A stretch of 43,496 bases of DNA from Candidatus Altimarinota bacterium. GTDB lineage: Bacteria > Patescibacteriota > Gracilibacteria > BD1-5 > UBA2023. The notes beneath the pieces are model-generated. The model was not told the DNA's origin. It did no database searches and saw nothing but the letters and a program-made list of their open reading frames with translations. Each line of letters opens with the position of its first letter. The first letter of the stretch is position 1. Both the position numbers and the translations under genes were made by a program. The stretch is from contig JAQUEK010000006.1 in assembly GCA_028685185.1 (NCBI GenBank), forward strand, positions 1-43,496, written 5' to 3'. Of this stretch, positions 8,907 to 19,274 are shown piece after piece.

Positions 8907-10694
8907 TTAATCCTTAAGTCCGATGAATAATTTCAGATTATCTTTGAATTTCGGAGCAAGTGCTATGACTAGGATCCTTGAAACCCACATTGCAGAGAAA
9001 AGAGAAACTATTATTCAGATTCAAAGCATGACTCAAAATCATTTGATAAGATTGACTCAGAAGATGAAGAGGATTACAGCAGATACGAATGATGTAACGT
9101 GTGAATCCCAAATAGCTGACCAGGATTTTTCAAATCAGATATTTATGGATTTCATCACCTCATTTTTATTTCTCAATTCTTCCTTTGATCTTTCAAAGAT
9201 AAGTATATTGGCATCTATAGCAAGTCATACCGAAAGTATCAATCATGCTATTGAAGCTAAAGTAAGAACTATTCAGCTTAATTTAACTATAGCAAGAACA
9301 AGCATTATATAACCGAAAAGTGCAATTCAAGCAAGAAGTCCTGATACTCTGTATATTAGAACCAAGAATAGCAATATAAGTATAAATCAGATGATTCAAG
9401 CATTGATTATTATCTTCAATGAATCACCTCCGATCTTCGCATCTATTGCTCTTTCACTGGTAAGATATATAGGAGCAGGAACTATTCATGTATTTATATC
9501 GTTTGCAAGTTTTTTAGCGGATTCAGGAGTATAATTTCAAGTGATAACGGCTTTTCAATCTGGTATGACAGTTTGAATCGTAGGAGCTGTCAATAATTCT
9601 CATCCTACAAATATAGCAAGTTGCTGTCCAACTAATCTTTTTGTCAATTCAGCGAAGATCTTACCTCACTTATCATTGAAAAGAAGTTCGACCTGAGGCT
9701 GAAAATTTCATTGTGAAATGCTTACTGAAGCTCTTGTAAGATATCTTTCATCAAGAATATCTCAAGCAGCAGTTTTTGCAGGAGTCCATTCGCTAGGCTT
9801 TTGGCTTATGAATAAAACCTCATAATCAAAAGTTGTTTCAGTGTATTTCTCCTTTGTTGTCTTAGCTGTTTCTCAGGTTCAAGTCTTCACTTCCCTTTCC
9901 TTATCCTGTTTTGTTATCTTGTTTATCTTTATTATAGAGTAACCTGTATCACCTGGGATCTGCTGAATGTTATTATCAGCTCAAAGCGCGAAGCTTGATC
10001 ATTTCTGTGAATTCACTATCTCAGATACAAATGGCGTATTCACATTTTCCATTCCGGAAAAAGTTGCTTCCTGAGGAATAGTTTCCTTTGTTCATGTTCA
10101 TGATAGGAATTCCACATTCTCATATGAATCCTTATATTTTTTTGCGATTGTCTCAAAAGCTATTTCTCAATTTTTCACATCCTTTGAAGCTGATTCGGCT
10201 ATGACTTTCCTCTGAGCCTTATCTTCATCGGTAATCTGTGTTTTCTTTTCTTTGAATTCAAGTCTTACCACTTTTCAGATCGTTTCTTTTGCTTTTGCGA
10301 TATATTCATTGTTTCTTTCTGTTTTCTGAGCATCAGATAGATTCTCTCATTCAAAATTAGATGTTGGTATCTGAACGATTATATGCGATTCGCTTCAATA
10401 TGTAGCTCAAAGGATCGTAGGTTCAGCTGTTCATAGGGAATTAACCCTTTTTTCAACTATTGACTTCAGTCATTCTGTAACATCTTTTTCATTGTAGCTT
10501 CATCATTTAGATTTTGCAGCCTCCAAATCTATTTTGTAATCAAGCTCCACTCAACCATGAAGATCAAGTCATAGCTTATATTCAGGTCATACTCAAGGCA
10601 TATTAAGACCGAAGGAATTCCATGGGAATACAATGTAGAAAGTAACTGCAAGCAATGCCACTATACCAGCGATTCTTATTCAAATTCATTTCAT
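8907..10694 (-). CDS. secD: SecD, preprotein translocase subunit with an unusual periplasmic insertion
   Basis: SecD works with SecF to pull proteins through SecYEG using the proton-motive force. The 595-residue product has TM1 (about 5-25), the P1 signature YKLGLDLHGGVELDY, HIIVQIPTSNF, QPQVELLFNDKGGKIFAELT and FVGGELLTAPTI. The C-terminal TM2-6 block includes GLAIDANILIFERSKEEL. Between the two halves of P1, at about residues 150-260, is an extra segment with parvulin/SurA-like character (FETIAKKYKDSYEN, FLSGTGTKETIPQE, NTPFVSEIVNSQKGSSF, GDTGYSIIKINKIT). No secF follows within the window. The next gene on this strand is purU. Many glycines are UGA. Confidence 0.93.
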
Positions 10695-10744
10695 AAAATA
10701 AAATTTAAAATATTAAAAATAATCATATGGCGCAGAGTATAAGA

Positions 10745-10775
10745 AAAAAGACTTCTTTTTCAAGAAATCTTTTTA
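10745..10775 (-). terminator. Hairpin terminator after the 49-aa gene
   Basis: Arms AAAAAGA-c-TTCTT and AAGAA-a-TCTTTTT around a T-rich loop give a long, nearly perfect stem with A/T flanks. It lies between the small ORF ending at 10800 and the secD start at 10694. Confidence 0.65.
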
Positions 10776-10799
10776 TTTTATGTTCAATTTGAAGATTTA

Positions 10800-10949
10800 T
10801 TATCTGTTTTCTCAGGCGGATAATATCAGGTTGATCTTCCTTTCATGAGCTTCCTCTATATATCATATTACTTTGCTTCAATCTACATAAACAGCTTCAG
10901 CTCATCAATGATGATCAATCTGTTCTTCTATTACTCTGTTGATTTCCAT
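10800..10949 (-). CDS. Small protein, 49 aa
   Basis: A short ORF starting MEINRVIEEQIDHHGGAEAV and ending with SAGENR, acidic, with a likely beta-turn-helix core and no membrane segment. Reading UGA as Gly (four codons) gives a compact open frame bounded by a terminator downstream and rsmE 58 bases upstream on the same strand. It is probably co-transcribed with rsmE. No family was recognised, and its small size leaves some doubt. Confidence 0.5.
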
Positions 10950-11007
10950 ATTTTCTAAATTATTTTTAAGGTTGAAAAATAATATTATATTTATCTGTTG
11001 TGTCAAT

Positions 11008-11712
11008 CTAAAAAATGATTTTATTCAAGATGCTGAATAAGACGACTATTCCTGTAGTTTCAGTCCTTAATATCCTATCTCAGAAATTCAATATCTCACC
11101 TCAATTTTTCTCAAGCTCTTGAATTTCCTTGTCGCTGAAACCTCACTCAGGTCATACGAACAGATTAATTTCCTCTGATCCGCCTTTTTTGACAGATTTT
11201 CAATCTTCGGGCTTTTTAGTATGGCAGACCAATATCTTTCATCTTATTCATGATAGATCCATCTTTTCGGAAAAGATTATTTCTGGCATTATATTTCAGC
11301 CGCACTGTTCGATAGCTTCCTTTATTATAAAGTTGAACCTTTCTATTTTCTTATCGTTTATGATCAATTTTTGGCTCCTTTCAGAATTGAAGAAAACGAA
11401 TTTCCTTATTCATATTTCAGATCCTTTCTGAATAATGAATTCTATCTTTTCATATTTGTTGGGCAATGCCTGATATAAGTTCACAGCAACTTCAAGGTCA
11501 GCCTTATTATGTGTTTTTTCTTTGAATCAGAGGTTTATCCCTTTTTTTGTGATTTCAGAAATTCCATAGGTATATTCAAAACCATCTCAATTAAACAATA
11601 CGACTTCATCATTTATTCTGGATCTCAGAACATGGGAAATCTGATGGAAAAAATCTTTATCATCGACCATAATGTCTTTTCAAAGGTCTGCCTTAAAATG
11701 AAATCTCTGCAT
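11008..11712 (-). CDS. rsmE: RsmE, 16S rRNA m3U1498 methyltransferase
   Basis: RsmE methylates N3 of U1498 in 16S rRNA using S-adenosylmethionine. The 234-residue product begins with the typical MQRFHFKADL and shows the PUA-like N-domain pattern (HQISHVLRSRINDEVVLFNGDGFEY). It continues with LYQALPNKYEKIEFIIQKGSEIG, EAIEQCGGN, and the SPOUT knot LFVGPEGGFSDKEI then GDRILRTETTGIV. The last two motifs bind SAM and are diagnostic. Length is normal. The stop is TAG. Several conserved glycines are UGA. Confidence 0.94.
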
Positions 11713-11812
11713 TTGTGCTTGAAATTAAAAATTATCGCCATTATAGAAAAAGGCACTGGAAAATCAAATTCTAAATTAGAACATTAAAAAGATATTGTGC
11801 AATGAAACTTGT

Positions 11813-11841
11813 TTGCGCGATGAAAAAACATATGTTAAAAT
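11813..11841 (+). promoter_or_regulatory. Probable promoter for the 11.9-15.1 kb gene pair
   Basis: TTGCGC (11813-11818) and TAAAAT (11836-11841) with a 17-base spacer, about 29 bases before the ATG of the 599-aa gene. The same TAAAAT -10 box occurs at the pilin and fusA promoters. No Shine-Dalgarno sequence follows. Confidence 0.5.
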
Positions 11842-11869
11842 ATTTCCAAATAACTAAACAAAAACAAAT

Positions 11870-13669
11870 ATGGGAACATCTTATTCATCTGTCGATCCTT
11901 TCAGCCTGGACTGAAGCGAACCGGTTATGCCGCAAAATATGAAAAGCAATGACTATGTGAAGACAAAAAGAATGAAAAGCACAGTGACTACCACCACTTC
12001 AGTACAGAATAATAAGATCTCTGAAGATTTAATTCCAGAAATGCCTTCTCTGGATATAAACATTGACCAGATAATAAAAAACCTTTCAGACATATTGAAA
12101 AGCCCATCACCATTGATGCTTTATAAGAAATCGAACGAACTTAAAGAGAATTTTTCTAGCTTCATAAATTATATAGCCAAGAAAATAGCCGAATGATTCA
12201 ATTCCCAGAATAAGACAGTCATATTGACCATGTATCAGAATGCTAACTATCAGCAGATATGGATAAGCAACCTGAAAAGCTATCTGGAAGACTCGAAATA
12301 TTTCGATTTGAAGCTATATTTCAAGGCTGTTACCGTTTTCGACAAAGAAAAGCAATACCTTGCAAAGTGACTGATGAAGATGTATCTTAGAAACAGCAAA
12401 GAACAAATAGATCAATTCCTAAGCAAATATAAATCGAAGTATAGGTACGAGGACATAAAATGAGTTTTCGAGAGTCTGAAAATGGAAAATATCAAGATGG
12501 ATGTGAAATACCTTAATGAGAATAGGATTGAATGTTTTTTAGAGCAATTGTCGCTTGATGATTGAATCGATTCAGAAAAGATCCTATGGCTTTTTTGGAT
12601 CAATCCGGAAGAGATGAAATCAAGATTCGATGATACTTATGCCATATTCTCTGAAATAGCAAGAAGCTATCTTAAGAATCTCAGCTACAAGGATGAACAA
12701 ATATTGAACTATATAAATTCTGATAAGAACATCCTTATAAAGCAGAAGATAGATATTGAGATAAAAAAATACTTTGAAGAAAAAGAACATTTCTATAAGA
12801 ATATAATCTCGCTTATATCAGATAAGAATGAAATTGAAAGAGGGTATTTCTGGAGCTATGTAAAAACAGAAATAATAAACAGATATTATAAAGAGATAAC
12901 AAAGCTATTTTATTGGGATAAAGTCGCATGCTGAAACAGGAATGAATGGGCTATGCTCAGATGAAATTTCATTCTGAATGATAAGAATATCTTCGTAAAT
13001 GAGATAAATTGAATACTTTCATTCAAAAAGCTTATAATCGAAATAAATAAAAGCATGCTTTCTCCATTTTTGAAACCTATCGTATATACCATAGTATCTG
13101 AAAAGATAAGCATAAATCAGAAAGATCTCTTGAAATTGAGATATCTGATGACTCTGATACTATCTGAAAACTATGATGAATATAAGAAAATCTACAATTT
13201 CTTTGAGGATCTTGAAACCTTTCTGGATTTCAATATGAGCTCTGATAGTCTTCTTAATATAAATTTCAAGAAAATCAAGATATTTACCGCTGATGCTATA
13301 GTTGCCTGTGTTTTTCTGGGTTTCCTATATTTTTATGCTCCTGTCTGAGTTTTTGTATGAACATTGCTTCTTATGTGATCTTTTGCAAGGCATCAGTTCT
13401 GGACATTCCATTCCTGAATCGAGTGGAATTTCTGAACAAAGACATTTGCAACGGTATTGTTGGTGGTGTCAGGATTTTTCTGGATCACAAACTTGGATAA
13501 GACAAAAGTTGATTTGAACTGACTTACACAGAAAGTCGAAAAGCTATGAGTATATAAGACACAGGAAACAGCTAAGATAGCAGCTTCAAAATTATGAGAC
13601 CTGAAAATCTGAGAAATGGTTGCCGATATATTACAATCTAAAAAGAAAAATCCGTGAAATTCAAAATAA
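11870..13669 (+). CDS. Unknown 599-aa protein with C-terminal membrane hairpin
   Basis: The first 30 or so residues are Ser/Thr/Asn-rich and probably disordered. Residues about 40-460 are a Lys/Glu/Tyr/Ile-rich helical region with no recognised domain. Two adjacent hydrophobic segments follow at about 470-505 (AIVACVFLGFLYFYAPVGVF, then VGTLLLMG) and one at about 525-545 (FATVLLVVSGFFWIT). The C-terminal 50 residues are charged and helical. This layout suggests a large cytoplasmic domain tethered to the membrane. Its stop overlaps the start region of the secreted C39-like peptidase, so the two are likely co-translated. Around a dozen or more UGA-Gly codons break the frame under the standard code. 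It has no recognised relatives by eye. Confidence 0.85.
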
Positions 13670-15072
13670 TTATGGTTCTGCTCATCATATCATCATTCTT
13701 TATGCTTAGCAAAGCTATTGCTGAGCCTTTTCATTTCGATGAAGAACTGAACAGCAGTGTACTTGAGGAAATCAGATCACAAAGCTGAAGCTTCGCTCAA
13801 AGATATGAATTCATAGAAGAAGTTAAAGTTAAGCTTAAGAGCATTGAGAACGAAAAGAAAAATATCTTATTGAAAGAGATAAATGACCTTCAGAAAGAAA
13901 TGAATCTAAAAAACATAAGGCAATATGTGCTTTACAGATATTTCAAAGATAACACCGAAAAGCTGAATATCAATTCCTATAGAAGAGGTTATCAGCTTGT
14001 TTCAAGAGTTGATCTTCAATCCGATATTCATCCTTATTATCTCAGGAAGCTTGAAAATACGATAAAGAAGGAAAAAATATTGAATGAGAAGAACAATACG
14101 TTCAAATCTTATGTTTTCCTTATATCGAAAATGAGAAAACCTGCTGAATATGAAAAATCAGAGGATGTTCTATGAAAGATGGATAGTCTTATCCTTGAAA
14201 GTGATTTCCTGAGCAATTCATGATCATACGGAAAATATTTTGACAGGCTGATGCTGGAAGAAAAAGCAAACAAATACAGCATAAATGATTTCAATAGGAT
14301 AAGGAAAAAGATAATCGACACAGGAATATCTCCAAGGTCGCATTATTTTCAAGCTTTTCTATATTGGTACAGCGAATCGAAAAGCATATTCAAGGAAAAT
14401 AAGGTCATACTGGAAAATAATATACCTCACGATATCCAAACAAAGAAATTAAGCTGTGAAGCGAACTCTGCGACTGATTTCATAAATTATCTATATGGCA
14501 CAAGATCAGCTTGAGCCATAAATGAACAGTCTGTGATCGATATGATACCGACAAATAGCTGAGCGCTTTGGTGAAATTCTGAAAATGAGCTTTTCTGGTG
14601 AGATCCAAGCCTTCATTTCGTATGAGATATCAACTGAAAGCAAAGCAGAAATTCCCAAAAGATAAGCTGATATTGAATATATGCAGATCCTATGGTAAGA
14701 ATAATCAATGCGAAAATCTCAGGACTTTGAATACAAGCTGAGAAGAATTCTTTCAGTGAAGAGAATATCATCGAATCATTATCAAAATGAAGCCCTGTGA
14801 TGTTCTGGTATCTTCTTCCTGTTGCGATATGAAACTGAGCATGATACAACTTCAATCCAATATCATGGACAACCGCAGAATGAAATCTAATAAACTGATA
14901 CATATGAGAACACACTTGAATCATTGTCTGAGCCAGCATAAAAGAAGATTGATCCATAAATAATCTGTATTACTATGAATGAAGAGAGAAAAACATACAG
15001 ATATCGAATTTTGCTGAAATTGAAAAAACTGCAAAAATGTTCGACCAGATGATACATTTGAAACGTTCATAA
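13654..15072 (+). CDS. Secreted C39-like cysteine peptidase, 472 aa
   Basis: The chosen GTG start gives VKFKIIMVLLIISSFFMLSK, a proper signal peptide with basic n-region, cleaved near AIAEP. An in-frame ATG at 13672 would lack the basic residues. Residues about 30-250 are a charged coiled-coil-like region. From about 262 the sequence looks like a Peptidase_C39_2-type domain. It has KLSCEANSATDFINYLYG with a candidate catalytic Cys, FVGDINGKQ, SGYGIYADPMVRI, a G-x-PVMFWY strand, and GEHTGIIVGAS with a candidate His at about 420. It ends HLKRS. Cleavage of exported peptides or wall components is plausible. It overlaps the upstream gene by 16 bases and is followed by a terminator. Confidence 0.78.
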
Positions 15073-15099
15073 AAAATTCACTTTAAAAGTTTTGAAGAA

Positions 15100-15150
15100 A
15101 AAAAATATAGCCTATACTGTAAAAAAAATTTATCGCGTAGGCTTTTTTTA
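15100..15150 (+). terminator. Terminator after the C39-like peptidase gene
   Basis: AGCCTA (15109-15114) pairs with TAGGCT (15138-15143) across an A-rich loop, with A-rich and T7 flanks. It lies 30 bases after the stop at 15072 and 12 bases before the next ATG. Confidence 0.7.
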
Positions 15151-15161
15151 ACTTTAAAAAC

Positions 15162-17153
15162 ATGAAAAAGATCATTATTGGATTATTGCTGTCTGCCTCT
15201 TTCTATCAGGCTAGTGCATGAAATTTCATATATCCTTTTGATAAGGTGGCTAATCCGAAATGCAGATTTTCGAGCTGGAGCAGCTTATGAAGCGAATGCA
15301 AGATTGACCTTCCAAGAATTGCAAATGCCGATTATACCAAATACAAAACTGATTCAACCTATAGGAAAGTATATTCCATACTTTGGGGCGCGACATATAA
15401 TTATTGATGGGATGTCTGATATTGAAGCCATTTATGAGTTGATATAGCTACAAGCGCGGGAACTCCGGTAAGAAGTATCTGAGATTGAGAGGTGGTGAAT
15501 GCCGGTTGGCTTGCCTGATGGTGAAATACAGTAAGCATAAGGCATAGATTAAGCAGCTGAAAGGATATATATTCTAATTATTCACATCTTAACAAGATCA
15601 TAGCAAAAAAATGAACCATAAAATCCGGCGAGACCGTAGGAGAAGTATGAGCTACATGAAACGCATATTGAAACCATCTTCATTTTCAGATCGATGTAAC
15701 GAATCAATCTCATCCATATTGGTATACGAAATGTTCCAAGTGAATCGAGATATTCGATCTTGTGAACAATTGAATGTGCAGGGATTATCTTATGGCGAAT
15801 TCTGTCGATCCTATAGTGTTCCTCGAAAATAACTGACAGTTCCTTGATGTTCAAAGTATAAAGGATAAACAGGAACAAACCAAGAAAATTGAAGGTAAGA
15901 ACATTAAGACAAGGGAGCAGATATTGGATGAGGAAGTTGAAGATTTCATGAAAAGCCATTCTTTTACATTAAGTACATGAGTAAGCTGAGATAATCTTCA
16001 GGTATGACTCAATTATCTTGCCAAGCTAAGGACATTCAGCTATTGAAACACCTTTTCATGAAATCTGCCTGAAAACTGACTTTCATTCGAATATGACAGA
16101 AGTGCATTGAAGATATTTCCTGAAAAGATACTTACGCTTGATGCTTGAGCTAGGGACATAAGAATAACATGATTGAAAAGCTGAAAATTCAATATAAACA
16201 TAAAGCTATGAAAAAAGGTCATATGAATAGTCACTGTAAACCTATATAAGAAATATGAATTTTCCGATCCTACAGATGCTATAATCACTTCAAAAAGCAA
16301 AATATCGCTTCTGGATGAGAAATTGGGAGGTGTTGTATTCAAGACAAAGCTTTGAAGCAAACAGATGTATATTCCCTACAACTGAACATATAGGCTCAAA
16401 TCACTTTCATGAAAGGTGAAGTTCTGCAATATATCAAACAGGGAAAACAAGAAATGCAATAATTATGAGCTTGTGGATGAGCTGATATTCAGATATGAGG
16501 ACACTTATAACTGAGCCTTGATATTCAATATGGTCCCTTTCGACTACATGCCTATAAAATTAGCAGTCATGAAAGACTGAGCAATGAAGCCCATTGCTAC
16601 TACAGGCTATAACATAACCATAACAAATCCGATCGCTTTCGATAAGACATACCTTTACTTCAATGAAAATGTTGAGGCGTTAAAAAAATGATTCATAAAG
16701 CTATATAACTGATATCTTCTTCAGGAAAGGGATATATCATGAAAACAGGTAAAAGAGATACTTAACAATTATCTATCTTATGAGTATCTGAGATCAGGTG
16801 ATAATTTGACTAAAAAGTGAGATATAATAACAAGACTCAAGCAGATGAACAAGAATTTCTCCTCCATAGATGACAATAAGACTATAAGCCGAGGAGAATT
16901 CATCAAGATATTTTTCGATAATCTATGAATATCTATAGTAAAAAACAGCAATAAGGTATTTCTGGATGAAACATGAAATTATAAGGATTATATAACTACC
17001 ATTAGGGAAAAGTTCAATTTCAGCTGGAAGGATCAGTTCTGAATAAGATATTTTCAGCCTGACAAGAGCATAACGATATGAGAAGCCCTATATCTTGCAA
17101 ATAAGATCCATACCGGATTCTGATTGCAGTTTGCTTATAATAAGCAAAAATAA
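15162..17153 (+). CDS. Secreted M23 peptidase with possible SLH-like C-terminus, 663 aa
   Basis: A signal peptide (MKKIIIGLLLSASFYQASAG) precedes a LytM/M23 metallopeptidase domain at about residues 75-190. It has HLGVDIATSAGTPVRSIGDG (zinc H-x3-D), GGNTVSIRHR in shortened form, YSHLNKI, and GNHLHFQIDV with the HxH zinc site. M23 enzymes cut peptidoglycan cross-bridges. A long middle region (about 200-540) of beta-rich, Asn/Lys-rich sequence is unrecognised. Near the C-terminus two stretches resemble S-layer-homology repeats: ISRGEFIKIFFDNLG and FQPDKSITIGEALYLANKI. These would anchor the enzyme to pyruvylated wall polymer. The CsaB-like gene at 32.3 kb fits that idea. The gene ends three bases before the convergent uvrB stop. 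Confidence 0.87.
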
Positions 17154-17156
17154 CAG

Positions 17157-19106
17157 CTATTTCCTTCCTTTCTTCAATTCAAGAAGTGCGTCTCTCAATT
17201 CAGCAGCCTTCTCGAAATCCAGATTTGCTGAAGCGATATCCATTTCAAGTTCCAGATATTTGATCTTTGATTGCAGATTTTCTCATTTTTCAATCGTGTA
17301 GTTCTTTTTTCATGTCATAGCGAGTTCCTTGATCTTTGAAAAGATGGTTGAAGGTATGATGCCATGCTCAGAGTTATAATCTTCCTGGAGTTTTCTCCTT
17401 TTTATGGTTATTTCAATCACTTCCTGCATAGCTGCTGATATCTTCTTCTTATAGGAATACATCGTGACCTTACCGTTCACATTTCTTGCCGCTCTTCAGA
17501 TAATCTGAAGCAAGGCTCTTGCTGATCTTAAGAATCCTTGCTTTTCCGCATCGATTATTCATATGAATGAGACCTCCGGCAAATCAAGTCATTCCCTTAG
17601 AAGATTAACTCAAACGAGCACATCGATCTTTCAAGTCCTAAGATCTTTCAGGATCTCGAGCCTTTCAAGTGTCTCGATTTCCGAATGGAGAAATCTCACC
17701 TTCAATCAGTTGGAAGCAAGATATGCCGATAGCTCTTCAGATGATCTTTTTGTTAAAGTTGTAATAAGAACCCTTTCATTCCTATCTTTCGCTTCCCTTA
17801 TATTCCTCATGATATCATCGATCATGAATTCCATATCCTCAATCTCAATAAGCGGATCAAGAAGTCATGTCGGTCTGATTATCTGTTCTACGACCACTGA
17901 TGAGTTGTTAAGCTCGAAATCTGACGGAGTCGCCGAAACGAAAACCGTCTGTCATATCTTCTTCTCGAATTCAGTGAATTTCAATGGTCTGTTCTCGAAT
18001 GCAGAAGGTAGACGGAATCAGTTCTCTATAAGATTTTCCTTTCTTGACCTGTCTCATGCATACATTCATCCTACCTGTGAAACGGTGATATGGGATTCAT
18101 CTATGAAAGTCAGGAAATTCTCCGGAAAGAAATCTATCAGGGTCGATGGTGTTCATCCTTCTTTCCTTCATGAAAGATACATTGAATAATTCTCGATTCA
18201 ATTCACATATCATGTCTCACTCATCATCTCTATGTCGTATTCGACTTTTGTCTTAAGCCTTTCAGCTTTCACCACATCTCATTGCGATATATAAAATGCA
18301 AGCCTTTCTTCAAGCTCAGCCTTTATCAGAGGGACTATCTTATCTATCTTCTCGTATGTGGTGACAGTATGCTTTGCAGGAAATACATCTATCTTCTGCC
18401 TTACTTCGTATATCTCATTCGTGAAGAAATTCCTTCTGGTTATCTTATCAAGCTCATCTCAGAAAAAATCAAGAGTCCAAACGGTCTCAGAGCTTGATGG
18501 GAAAATCTCTATCACATCTCACATGATATGAAATGTTCAAGGTTTGAAATCCGCTGCTGCCCTTTTGAACTGAAGCTTTATAAGATCGCTTATTATATTT
18601 TCCATCTCATATTTCTTTCAGACCTCGAATTCCATCACCTGCGAAAGATATTCCTCAACCTCTCATATCGAATATATGCAGCTCACAGAAGCGACGATTA
18701 TGACATCTTTCCTTGACAGAAGGCTTTCTGTTGCAGCATGTCTAAGTCTATCGATCTCTTCGTTTATGGTTGCTTCCTTTTCGATATATGTATCGGTCTT
18801 CACTACATATGCCTCTGGCTGATAATAATCATAGTAGGATACGAAATAATGGACTGCATTTTCAGGAAAGAATTCCTTGAATTCCTGCGCAAGCTGAGCT
18901 GTAAGTGTCTTGTTATGTGCGATGATGAGAGCCGGTCTTCATAGATCGGCTATTATATTCGCCATAGTGAAGGTCTTACCTGATCATGTGACTCATAGAA
19001 TTGTCTGGTATTTGTTTCAAGCGAGTATGGATTTTTCTATGTCTTCTATGGTCTTCTGCTGGTTTTCAATTGGCTTATATTCCGACACTAATTTAAATTG
19101 GCTCAT
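17157..19106 (-). CDS. uvrB: UvrB, excision nuclease subunit B
   Basis: UvrB verifies DNA damage and works with UvrA and UvrC in nucleotide excision repair. The 649-residue product has the ATPase motif [15 protein letters not shown] with UGA at two of its glycines. It also has [19 protein letters not shown], the beta-hairpin signature [42 protein letters not shown], and [14 protein letters not shown]. Further along are [29 protein letters not shown], and a C-terminal UVR motif ([20 protein letters not shown]). All six helicase motifs are present. Length is normal. The start faces a repeat-bearing intergenic region shared with the divergent 469-aa secreted protein. Confidence 0.97.
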
Positions 19107-19164
19107 TTATCTTTTATAAAAAATATTCTATTAAGTTTAGTTAAAAAAAGATAAAAATCAAAAT

Positions 19165-19197
19165 AAAAACTTCTTGAAAACTTCACAAAAACTTCAC
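19165..19197. repeat. Three 11-base direct repeats in the uvrB upstream region
   Basis: The motif AAAACTTC occurs three times in the same orientation, with exact 11-base spacing (units near 19165, 19176 and 19187: AAAAACTTC, GAAAACTTC, AAAAACTTC). Helical phasing in a divergent promoter region suggests a protein-binding site such as an OmpR/PhoB-family box. It lies about 60 bases upstream of uvrB and 80-110 bases upstream of the 469-aa gene. Confidence 0.6.
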
Positions 19198-19216
19198 TTA
19201 ATTTTATGGTGATTTA

Positions 19217-19244
19217 TTGATTATCGATTAAAAATTAGTATAAT
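19217..19244 (+). promoter_or_regulatory. Probable promoter of the three-repeat secreted protein
   Basis: TTGATT (19217-19222) and a perfect TATAAT (19239-19244) separated by 16 bases, 30 bases before the ATG. The three direct repeats lie just upstream of the -35 box, a good position for an activator. Confidence 0.6.
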
Positions 19245-19274
19245 CTAGTGTTTATTTATTAACCAATATAAATT

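Noticed and set aside
13672-13674. ATG as the start of the C39-like peptidase
   Set aside because: It would remove the basic n-region of the signal peptide. The GTG 18 bases upstream gives a better signal sequence, though this is not proven.
11870-17153. Apparent pseudogenes with many in-frame UGA stops
   Set aside because: All UGAs are consistent with Gly under code 25, and TAA/TAG never interrupt the frames.
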